DNA of 5,099 nucleotides from Chloroflexota bacterium (lineage in GTDB: Bacteria; Chloroflexota; Dehalococcoidia; Dehalococcoidales; Fen-1064), in the NCBI GenBank assembly GCA_026389745.1, contig JAPLHG010000114.1:1-5099 (forward strand), written 5' to 3'. Made by a program: the position numbers and the translations under genes. The notes beneath the pieces were generated by a model. That model saw nothing but the letters and a program-made list of their open reading frames with translations. It searched no databases and had not been told where the DNA came from. Shown one piece after another: positions 1 to 5,099 of the stretch (the first letter of the stretch is position 1; each line of letters starts with the position of its first letter).

Positions 1-519
1 CCCGATGCTACCACTGAGGATGTCACTCTCACACCCCAGGCAAATGCGCCAACGACTCAAGATGCGGTAGGAGTCGGCATCACTACGGTTGTGAAGAAGA
101 GCTACCCATTCTGGGAAGCTATCCCCCATAGCGCTGCCAGCTATTGGGAGCTGATACTCCTGTACAAGGATGGTATTGTTAATATGGTGCGAGGTGCGGC
201 ACCCGTAGAATTCACCGGACCGGTTGGCATTGCCCAAATGACCGGCGAAATTGTTAAAACCGGCATTGCCAATCTGCTGAGGTTTGCGGCTGTTATCAGT
301 CTGAATCTCGGTATTATTAATATTTTCCCCATTCCCGCTATGGACGGGGGTAGAATTGTCTTCGTTTTATTGGAATGGGTACGCCGCGGCAAGCGTATTT
401 CCCCAAAAACAGAGGAGCTGATACACACCACTGGGTTTATCCTGCTTATGATAGCGCTCTTAGTCATCTCTTACCATGATATTCTGCGCCTCATCAGTGG
501 GGGTAGTTTATTATCCTAA
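1..519 (+). CDS. rseP: RseP-like site-2 zinc metalloprotease (M50 family), C-terminal part, 5' end outside window
   Basis: Frame 1 is open from the first base to the TAA at 517-519, giving the last 172 residues of a protein that starts upstream. Seen: the post-PDZ segment at fragment residues about 10-30, the GPVGI motif at 73-77 that is typical of the family, then a membrane segment (about 92-112) leading into NIFPIPAMDGGR at 107-118. In M50 proteases this NxxPxPxxDGG motif supplies the third zinc ligand (Asp115 here); the HExxH pair lies upstream of the window. A last hydrophobic helix spans about 141-158. The family cuts membrane-embedded substrates such as anti-sigma factors or signal-peptide remnants inside the cytoplasmic membrane; the substrate here is unknown. 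In many bacteria the gene follows dxr, which fits the ispG downstream. A GTG at 91 is internal, since conserved sequence continues upstream of it. Confidence 0.93.
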   Translation, partial: PDATTEDVTLTPQANAPTTQDAVGVGITTVVKKSYPFWEAIPHSAASYWELILLYKDGIVNMVRGAAPVEFTGPVGIAQMTGEIVKTGIANLLRFAAVISLNLGIINIFPIPAMDGGRIVFVLLEWVRRGKRISPKTEELIHTTGFILLMIALLVISYHDILRLISGGSLLS

Positions 520-544
520 AGAACAAATACTAAACGCTATCGTC

Positions 545-564
545 ATTCCGTACCTGGTAGGGAT
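545..564. repeat. Short imperfect palindrome
   Basis: The 20 bases form a near-palindrome: 545-549 pairs with 560-564 (one G-T pair) and TACC at 551-554 pairs with GGTA at 556-559, with a bulged G at 550. It resembles a worn copy of the intergenic 'GTCATTCCCG...CGGGAAT' repeat found in many bacterial genomes; that family link is from memory. Confidence 0.35.
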
Positions 565-582
565 TTCAGTGATAAACAGCAG

Positions 583-731
583 CATTGCGAACCCGCCACA
601 GGCAGGCGAAGAAATGACAGTAAAAACGCTTCTACTCTACGGTCTCTGCGAGGTTACGTTAGTACCCGAAGCAATCTAAAACCCAAACCCTTGAGATTGC
701 CACGCCGCTCCTGTGTAATTCTTCGCAATAA
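583..731. repeat. Decayed inverted-repeat element (MITE-like or REP-like)
   Basis: The block is bounded by ATTGCGAA at 584-591 and its exact reverse complement TTCGCAAT at 722-729. Inside it, GCAATCTAA at 671-679 faces TTGAGATTGC at 691-700, complementary except for one inserted base, around a C-rich loop. A GC-rich imperfect stem also lies near 592-608. It has no coding capacity and no obvious target-site duplication. The arms resemble intergenic repeats that I recall as abundant in Dehalococcoidia-type genomes, here degraded by mutation. It could be a non-autonomous mobile element remnant or a structured RNA relic; copy number in the genome would decide. Confidence 0.5.
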
Positions 732-752
732 CACCATTGTTGTGGATTCCAT

Positions 753-773
753 TCTTCGGCTGAGGGCCGAAGA
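753..773. repeat. Perfect 8-bp hairpin upstream of ispG
   Basis: TCTTCGGC at 753-760 and GCCGAAGA at 766-773 are exact reverse complements around a 5-base loop. There is no T-run after it on the + strand, so it does not look like a standard intrinsic terminator. It lies about 27 bases upstream of the -35 of the ispG promoter candidate and could be part of the repeat cluster or mark the end of the rseP transcript. Confidence 0.4.
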
Positions 774-799
774 CTCGTCGAGACGGACAAGGGTAACAA

Positions 800-828
800 T
801 TGACGCCAGCATCCAGAAGTGCTATTTT
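800..828 (+). promoter_or_regulatory. Candidate sigma70-type promoter for ispG
   Basis: TTGACG at 800-805 (5 of 6 to the -35 consensus) is separated by exactly 17 bases from TATTTT at 823-828 (4 of 6 to the -10 consensus). Transcription would begin near 835, giving a leader of about 26 bases that contains the AGGA ribosome site of ispG at 852-855. Position and spacing are good, but this is a consensus match only. Confidence 0.5.
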
Positions 829-860
829 AGGTTCAATCGAACATTGTTTTCAGGAACATA

Positions 861-1925
861 ATGCAAAAGCGAAGAGCCAGCAAACAAATCCAAATTGGCG
901 GGGTAAGGATTGGCGGCGGCGCACCGGTTGTGGTGCAGTCAATGACCAATACGGATACCCGTAATATTATGTCAACCATCCGCCAGATCAAAGAACTGGA
1001 GGAGTACGATTGCGAAATCATCCGTGTTGCCGTGCCTGATACGGAAGCCGCCAAGGCACTCAAAAAGATCAAGAAAGGTATCAAAATCCCTTTGATTGCG
1101 GATATTCACTTTGATTACAGATTGGCGCTTGCCGCACTGGAGGCTGGGGTTGATGGTCTCCGTCTGAATCCAGGTAATATCGGCGATAAAGAGCAAATCA
1201 AAAAGGTCGTCCTCGCTGCTAAAGAAAGAAACGTGCCCATCCGCATCGGGGTAAATGCCGGCAGTCTGCCGAAGACGCAGGGTGCTAAAAAGTCAGTGGT
1301 CAACCGCATGGTTTATACAGCATTAGAACAGGTTAAACTGCTGGAAAGCATGGATTTCGACCTCATTAAGGTCTCGCTGAAGGCCTTTGACGTCCCGACC
1401 ACTATTTCTGCCTACCAGACAATCGCCAGGAAAATCCCCTACCCTCTGCACATCGGCATTACCGAGGCAGGCACACCGCACACCGGCGTGATCAGAAGTA
1501 GTGTCGGCATTGGCACACTACTTTATATGGGGATCGGTGATACCATCCGCGTTTCCCTGACGGCTCACCCCAGGGAAGAAGTAATTGCGGGCTACGAAAT
1601 ATTGAAAAGCCTGAACCTGCGTCAGCACGGACCTGTTCTGGTCAGTTGCCCCACCTGCGGCAGAATGGAAATGGACATTATCAAGCTGGCCCAGCAGGTA
1701 GAGATTGAACTGCAAAAAATCAAGAAGCCCATCCGGGTGGCGGTGATGGGCTGCGTGGTGAATGGTCCCGGTGAAGCTAAAGACGCCGATGTGGGTATTG
1801 CCTGCGGCAAAGGTAGAGGCATCCTCTTCAGAAACGGTAAAAAGGTCGGTGTGGTGGAGGAAAAAGACTTTGCGATGGCGCTGATGAGAGAAGTGGATAA
1901 CTTTAGTGAAGGGGTCAGAAAATAG
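861..1925 (+). CDS. ispG: 4-hydroxy-3-methylbut-2-en-1-yl diphosphate synthase (IspG/GcpE)
   Basis: IspG converts 2-C-methyl-D-erythritol 2,4-cyclodiphosphate to HMBPP, the next-to-last step of the MEP route to isoprenoids, using a [4Fe-4S] cluster and low-potential electrons in the cytoplasm. The 354-residue product is the usual length of the short two-domain bacterial form. Seen: the N-terminal barrel with VQSMTNTDT at 25-33, the LIADIHFD segment at 78-85 and RLNPGNIG at 101-108; then the C-terminal cluster domain with SCPTCGR (Cys263, Cys266) and MGCVVNGPGE (Cys298, Glu305). The three Cys plus Glu, with seven residues from the last Cys to Glu, match the known cluster ligands. The ATG is preceded by AGGA five bases upstream and the N terminus aligns with the family. 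All key residues are intact. It sits between rseP and proS but with large spacers, so it probably has its own promoter. Confidence 0.97.
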   Translation: MQKRRASKQIQIGGVRIGGGAPVVVQSMTNTDTRNIMSTIRQIKELEEYDCEIIRVAVPDTEAAKALKKIKKGIKIPLIADIHFDYRLALAALEAGVDGLRLNPGNIGDKEQIKKVVLAAKERNVPIRIGVNAGSLPKTQGAKKSVVNRMVYTALEQVKLLESMDFDLIKVSLKAFDVPTTISAYQTIARKIPYPLHIGITEAGTPHTGVIRSSVGIGTLLYMGIGDTIRVSLTAHPREEVIAGYEILKSLNLRQHGPVLVSCPTCGRMEMDIIKLAQQVEIELQKIKKPIRVAVMGCVVNGPGEAKDADVGIACGKGRGILFRNGKKVGVVEEKDFAMALMREVDNFSEGVRK

Positions 1926-1982
1926 CCGTGACGACAAATCATTTGCATTAGGATTGGCTTGATTTATACGAAGGGCCTTAGA

Positions 1983-2013
1983 TTGCGAGTCCCGATAAAA
2001 TCGGGACTCGCAA
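1983..2013. repeat. Perfect 14-bp palindrome between ispG and proS
   Basis: The arm TTGCGAGTCCCGAT (1983-1996) and its exact complement (2000-2013) flank a loop of three A. Such a stem would be very stable in RNA, but no T-run follows on either strand, so a classic intrinsic terminator is not shown. The TCCCGAT...ATCGGGA core and the TTGCGAG ends look like a REP-type intergenic repeat related to the repeats upstream of ispG. It could still protect or end the ispG transcript. Confidence 0.75.
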
Positions 2014-2078
2014 AGGCAAGAGATAGATGACTAGATACCGGCTTTCGTTGCGTGGTTCATTGTAACAACACTCTCCCA

Positions 2079-2108
2079 GTGGCACAAAGCATCCGAATGT
2101 GGTTTAAT
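2079..2108 (+). promoter_or_regulatory. Weak candidate promoter for proS (extended -10)
   Basis: TTTAAT at 2103-2108 matches the -10 consensus in 5 of 6 positions and is preceded by TGG at 2100-2102, which fits an extended -10 (TGn). A poor -35, GTGGCA at 2079-2084 (4 of 6), lies 18 bases upstream. Transcription would start near 2115, leaving a leader of only about 23 bases before the proS ATG. Confidence 0.3.
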
Positions 2109-2137
2109 ATTGAGAAAGAAAGACTGATTTTTGACAA

Positions 2138-3847
2138 ATGCGTCTCACAAAATTATTCGGGAAAACACAGCGGGAGATACCCGCCGAAGCTGACACTATC
2201 AGCCACCAGCTCTTGCTCCGCACCGGCATGATTAGCCAGCTTGCCGCGGGTGTCTATTCCTATCTGCCTCTTGCGTGGCATTCTCTCAAGAAGATTGAAA
2301 ACATCATCCGCGATGAAATGGACAAAGCCGGCGGACAGGAAATCACGATGCCCGTGCTCCAGCCGATTGAACTCTGGGAGAAAACTGGCAGGGCACAGGC
2401 TTTCGGGCCCATCCTTTTCAAATTAGTTGACCGGCGTGAGCGGACACTAGTGCTCGGTCCTACACACGAAGAGGTCGTGACCGACTTGGCGGCTCATTTT
2501 ACCCAGAGTTACCGAGACCTGCCCCTGATGCTCTACCAGATTCAAACCAAATTCCGTGATGAACCACGTCCCCGCGGCGGCTTGATTAGAGTCCGCGAGT
2601 TTATGATGAAAGACCTATACAGCTTTGATATTGATGAAGCCGGACTGGACATCAGCTACCAGAAAATGTTGCAGGCATACAAGAACATCTATGCCCGTTG
2701 CGGACTGACCGCCCTACTAGTGGAAGCCGACAGCGGGGCCATCGGTGGGAAAGACTCGCACGAGTTTATATTGCCTGCCGAAAGCGGCGAGGATGAAGTC
2801 ATCTACTGCCACGATTGTAAATACACCGCCAATGCCGAAAAAGCCCAGTTCAATAAGGGCAAAGCTAAAAATGACAAGCCACTGCGTATCGAAGAAATGG
2901 CAACACCCGGCATCGCCACCATTGAAGCGGTCGCCAACTTTCTGAAAGTTCCGCAAAGCCAGACCATCAAAGCCGTTTTTTATATTGCCGATGGCAAGTT
3001 TGTTTTTGTCGTGATTCGCGGTGATTTGCCAGTCAATGAAATCAAACTAAAGAACGCCCTGCACTGTCAGGAACTTCGTATGGCAACCGAAGCCGAGATC
3101 ATTGACCAAAGAATTGTGCCCGGCGCCGCATCACCGATCGGGATTAAGGGCGTCAAGGTAGTGGCTGACGACTCTATCACTTCCGGCACGAACTTTGTCG
3201 CTGGTGGGAACAAGCCCGATACACACATCAAAAACGTCAATTACCCGCGCGACTTCAAAGCTGAGCTCGTAACCGATATTGCGCTGGCGCGTGCCAGCGA
3301 TACCTGTGCAAAATGTGGCGGCAAGTTCCAATCCATCCACGGCATCGAGGTGGGTCACATCTTTAAACTAGGCTCGTTCCTCAGCCAAACACTCGGCGCT
3401 TCTTTTATTGATGCCGATGGTGTTTCCAAGCCAATTGTGATGGGTAGTTACGGTATTGGGTTGGGGAGATTGCTCGCCGCTGCCATCGAGCAGAACCACG
3501 ATGACAAGGGTATTATCTGGCCATTGCCGATTGCGCCTTATCAAATATACCTCTGCCCGCTTTATAGAGATGGCACTAAAGTCGGTGAAATCGCTGAAAA
3601 AATCAACGGCGAGCTTGAAGTGGCAGGGCTAGAAGTTTTGTTCGACGACCGTCAGGAATCTCCGGGCGTGAAATTCAATGACGCCGACCTGCTCGGCATA
3701 CCTCTGCGAGTCACCATCAGCCCACGCACACTGGAAAAGAAGAGCGTTGAGGTAAAGTGGCGTATGGAGAAAGAATCAAAACTCCTGCCCATTGAAGGCA
3801 TTGCCAGCGCTATCAAGCAACTGATTGCTGAGAAATCAGCTAAGTAA
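2138..3847 (+). CDS. proS: Prolyl-tRNA synthetase, bacterial type with INS editing domain
   Basis: This class II cytoplasmic enzyme attaches proline to tRNA-Pro; its inserted domain hydrolyses mischarged Ala-tRNA-Pro. The 569 residues match the usual length of about 570. Seen in order: the N-terminal catalytic part with motif 1 region EITMPVLQP (68-76), GPTHEEV (107-113), motif 2 FRDEPRPRGGLIRVREF (139-155); then the INS editing domain, about 224-390, with Lys278 and His363 at positions corresponding to known E. coli editing residues; then motif 3 GSYGIGLGR (436-444) and the anticodon-binding domain (about 465-565). Two Cys pairs, C224/C227 and C390/C393, bracket the INS region as is common in the family. 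The ATG at 2138 gives the typical N terminus (ISHQLLLRTGMI at 21-32), yet no Shine-Dalgarno sequence lies at normal distance; a purine stretch (2112-2122) is too far upstream. Later starts would remove conserved catalytic sequence. Confidence 0.97.
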   Translation: MRLTKLFGKTQREIPAEADTISHQLLLRTGMISQLAAGVYSYLPLAWHSLKKIENIIRDEMDKAGGQEITMPVLQPIELWEKTGRAQAFGPILFKLVDRRERTLVLGPTHEEVVTDLAAHFTQSYRDLPLMLYQIQTKFRDEPRPRGGLIRVREFMMKDLYSFDIDEAGLDISYQKMLQAYKNIYARCGLTALLVEADSGAIGGKDSHEFILPAESGEDEVIYCHDCKYTANAEKAQFNKGKAKNDKPLRIEEMATPGIATIEAVANFLKVPQSQTIKAVFYIADGKFVFVVIRGDLPVNEIKLKNALHCQELRMATEAEIIDQRIVPGAASPIGIKGVKVVADDSITSGTNFVAGGNKPDTHIKNVNYPRDFKAELVTDIALARASDTCAKCGGKFQSIHGIEVGHIFKLGSFLSQTLGASFIDADGVSKPIVMGSYGIGLGRLLAAAIEQNHDDKGIIWPLPIAPYQIYLCPLYRDGTKVGEIAEKINGELEVAGLEVLFDDRQESPGVKFNDADLLGIPLRVTISPRTLEKKSVEVKWRMEKESKLLPIEGIASAIKQLIAEKSAK

Positions 3848-3905
3848 CCTCAATACCAGTACTGCACCAAAGTCAGACATAGTTTCCTACTTTTCAATGC
3901 GATAC

Positions 3906-3934
3906 TTGACAAGGCAAGTATTCTACCTTATGAT
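3906..3934 (+). promoter_or_regulatory. Strong sigma70-type promoter for the small membrane protein gene
   Basis: TTGACA at 3906-3911 is a perfect -35, followed after exactly 17 bases by TATGAT at 3929-3934 (5 of 6 to the -10). Start of transcription is expected near 3941, giving a leader of about 93 bases. A small inverted repeat, CCTA at 3936-3939 and TAGG at 3947-3950, flanks the expected start point; it is too short to call an operator. This is the best promoter match in the window. Confidence 0.68.
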
Positions 3935-3999
3935 ACCTAACATATCTAGGCATGTACGATTGAACTACCTGGATAAAGCGGCAGAAGCTAAGTTATTCT

Positions 4000-4017
4000 A
4001 CAAAAATTACAAAAATT
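4000..4017 (+). repeat. Tandem 9-mer in the leader of the small membrane protein gene
   Basis: ACAAAAATT occurs twice back to back (4000-4008 and 4009-4017), directly before the AAAGGAG ribosome site at 4018-4024. The A/T-rich stretch would keep the ribosome site unstructured and may act as a translation enhancer; this is an inference. Confidence 0.45.
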
Positions 4018-4033
4018 AAAGGAGTGGAAACAG

Positions 4034-4444
4034 ATGAATCGTTGCATCGCATGTATTCTCGCCCTTCTGGGAGTTGCAAGCCTTGTCTTTGGCATCATCT
4101 TCATTATCCAGTCTAACTCTGGGAAGCAAGTAGTCGCCGATGAAATAAATCCTCTAGTGTTGTCAGAGTTGAATGCCAAGTATGACGCTGTCAAGGCAGG
4201 ACAGCAAGCCTATGCGGCGACTGAAGAACCCCTGATACAGACTGGCCAAGCACCACCGTCCGTTATGTACGATTATCTTTCAGCACAGAGAGGCTTACTA
4301 GGACTGGCTAAGGCAGATATCGCACTCGCTGGATTCGTACAGATGAGTGGCATCGTCGATATAGTCATTGGCGTAGGTTTGATTCTAGCTGGTTTAGGAT
4401 TATTAAAGCAGAGCAAGTCCCCAGCCAAAACAACAGCTGCCTAA
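4034..4444 (+). CDS. Small two-helix membrane protein of unknown function
   Basis: I do not recognise a named family. The 136 residues begin with a hydrophobic helix (about 4-26), followed by a polar region (27-95), a second glycine-rich hydrophobic helix (about 99-124) and a short Lys/Ser/Ala tail. The single Arg at 3 and the Lys-rich tail suggest both ends face the cytoplasm and the middle region lies outside, so helix 1 acts as an uncleaved anchor. Helix 2 carries Gly106, Gly113 and Gly120, plus Gly115 and Gly122, at seven-residue spacing; helix 1 has Gly13 and Gly20 at the same spacing, and GVASLVFG resembles GVGLILAG, so the two helices may pack together or form oligomers. Expression signals are strong: AAAGGAG nine bases before the ATG, a near-consensus promoter and a strong terminator. 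The architecture recalls small hypothetical proteins seen in Dehalococcoidia and actinobacteria, but this is from memory. The neighbouring synthetase genes give no functional hint. Confidence 0.85.
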   Translation: MNRCIACILALLGVASLVFGIIFIIQSNSGKQVVADEINPLVLSELNAKYDAVKAGQQAYAATEEPLIQTGQAPPSVMYDYLSAQRGLLGLAKADIALAGFVQMSGIVDIVIGVGLILAGLGLLKQSKSPAKTTAA

Positions 4445-4472
4445 AGCGCTGTCATTAAAAAAGATTCGTATT

Positions 4473-4518
4473 AGCCACTAGCCTCTCCTGAACGAGAGGC
4501 TAGTGGCTTTGTTATTTT
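4473..4518 (+). terminator. Intrinsic terminator, possibly bidirectional
   Basis: A perfect 15-bp stem (4473-4487 with 4494-4508) around the 6-base loop CTGAAC is followed by the T-rich TTGTTATTTT. It lies 28 bases after the stop of the small membrane protein gene. On the - strand the same stem lies 51 bases beyond the pheT stop, and a run of six T follows after about 10 bases, so it may also stop pheT transcripts, though less cleanly. Confidence 0.88.
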
Positions 4519-4559
4519 ATAGATGCTCTTCAGGAGGGAACTACAAAATACAGAGAAAC

Positions 4560-5099
4560 TTACCCTCTCAGAATAGCACCAACTTCAGATGACAGTTTTT
4601 TGAGGATTGCCCGCTGGACGCTGTTAACCTGCTGGTCGGTCAGGGTATTATTTGGGGATTGGAAAGTAAGACGGTAAGCCAGAGACTTCTTACCCGCCGG
4701 AACCTGTTCACCGGCATAGACATCGAAAAGCGCCACATCAACAACCAGCGAGAAGCCTTTGATAATATCCACTACCTGCTGATGGGTCACGCCGATGTCA
4801 ACCACCAGCGCAATATCACGGATGGTTGCCGGGAATTTGGGAATGGCATGGTAAATCTTCTGCTTAATGAGTGGCAGGAGTACCGGTAGATTGATTTCAA
4901 AAAGATAGACCTTAGCCGAGACTTCAAAATGCTCCCCGACAGCCGGATGCAATTCACCAACCACGCCAATCTGTTTGTCTTCGACTGTGATTGATGCCTG
5001 GTTAACAGGATGAAGACTTTCATCCGCTGATTTTTCAAATTTTGCCGTAATGCCTATTTGGTTAAGCAATCCTTCCACAATGCCCTTGGCATCGAAAAA
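4560..5099 (-). CDS. pheT: Phenylalanyl-tRNA synthetase beta chain, C-terminal part, 5' end outside window
   Basis: The - strand frame is open from the right edge to the TAA at 4560-4562, giving the last 179 residues of a protein that normally has about 800. Seen: FFDAKGIVEGLLNQIGI at fragment residues 1-17, matching the conserved FxDxKGxVExLL segment of PheT; GVVGELHP at 45-52; and the C-terminal ferredoxin-fold anticodon-binding (FDX-ACB) domain from about 87 onward, with KFPATIRDIALVV at 88-100 and the family ending near residue 179. The beta chain joins PheS in an alpha2-beta2 enzyme that charges tRNA-Phe; FDX-ACB contacts the tRNA anticodon stem. A GTG at 5076-5078 is internal, because conserved sequence continues upstream. 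The gene is convergent with the small membrane protein gene. pheS would be expected just upstream of pheT, outside the window. Confidence 0.95.
   Translation of the reverse strand, partial: FFDAKGIVEGLLNQIGITAKFEKSADESLHPVNQASITVEDKQIGVVGELHPAVGEHFEVSAKVYLFEINLPVLLPLIKQKIYHAIPKFPATIRDIALVVDIGVTHQQVVDIIKGFSLVVDVALFDVYAGEQVPAGKKSLAYRLTFQSPNNTLTDQQVNSVQRAILKKLSSEVGAILRG

Larger units (their letters stand above)
520..860. other. Non-coding spacer between rseP and ispG with decayed inverted repeats
   Basis: This 341-base stretch has no credible gene. It holds a short imperfect palindrome (545-564), a roughly 150-base block with matching ends and an internal hairpin (583-731), another hairpin (753-773) and a promoter candidate close to ispG (800-828). 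No run of T follows any of the hairpins, so no clear intrinsic terminator for rseP is visible. The pattern suggests old repeat insertions that pushed rseP and ispG apart. Confidence 0.6.

Noticed and set aside
476..679. 67-residue open frame overlapping the end of rseP
   Set aside because: No ribosome site before the ATG at 476, 44 bases of overlap with a certain gene, and the rest runs through the degenerate repeat block; the peptide shows no recognisable motif.
1518..1937. 139-residue open frame antisense to ispG (and a second one at 1622-1948)
   Set aside because: Lies opposite the well-conserved IspG cluster domain; the His/Phe-rich translation is what the reverse of that coding sequence yields and there is no ribosome site or promoter.
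2131..2136. Perfect TTGACA hexamer directly before the proS ATG
   Set aside because: A promoter here would start transcription inside proS and no decent -10 lies 16-18 bases downstream; the later Met31 start would lose conserved catalytic sequence. Likely chance.
1926..2137. T-box or other riboswitch leader before proS
   Set aside because: No T-box-like conserved element and no terminator/antiterminator pair; the only strong stem is the 14-bp palindrome, which has no T-run and lies upstream of the promoter candidate.
3825..4019. 64-residue open frame from a TTG inside the end of proS
   Set aside because: No ribosome site, low-complexity end (FYKNYKN), and it spans the strong promoter and A-rich leader of the next gene.
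4532..4537. Perfect AGGAGG on the + strand after the terminator
   Set aside because: No ATG, GTG or TTG follows at a usable distance and the + strand beyond it is antisense to pheT.
4659..4889. 76-residue + strand open frame opposite pheT
   Set aside because: Fully antisense to the conserved FDX-ACB coding region, with no ribosome site and no recognisable motif.

Overview
The window looks like chromosomal DNA from an anaerobic bacterium, most likely of the phylum Chloroflexota (Dehalococcoidia or relatives). I base this on gene order (rseP, ispG, proS in a row, which I recall from Dehalococcoides-type genomes next to dxr), on a base composition near 50% GC, and on degenerate inverted repeats of the 'ATTGCGA...GCAATCT' and 'TCCCGAT...ATCGGGA' kind between genes. 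No search was run, so the taxonomic call is an inference.

Layout: 1-519 is the C-terminal part of a site-2 metalloprotease (RseP, + strand, runs off the left edge). 520-860 is a non-coding stretch of 341 bases holding several decayed inverted repeats and, at its right end, a plausible sigma70-type promoter for the next gene. 861-1925 is a complete ispG (MEP isoprenoid pathway). 1926-2137 is a spacer with a perfect 14-bp palindrome and a weaker candidate promoter. 2138-3847 is a complete bacterial-type proS with the INS editing domain. 3848-4033 carries a near-consensus promoter and a good Shine-Dalgarno site driving a 136-residue two-helix membrane protein of unknown function (4034-4444), followed by a strong 15-bp stem terminator. 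From the right edge, on the - strand, comes the C-terminal end of pheT (4560-5099), convergent with everything else.

The genes are mostly housekeeping: a membrane protease, one late step of isoprenoid precursor synthesis, and two aminoacyl-tRNA synthetases. They are co-oriented from rseP to the small membrane protein, but spacers of about 340, 210 and 190 bases, each with its own promoter candidate, suggest separate transcription rather than one tight operon. The least explained item is the small membrane protein, which sits in what looks like its own self-contained transcription unit. I see no CRISPR array, RNA gene, transposase or defence system here, and nothing that convincingly amounts to a new multi-gene system.
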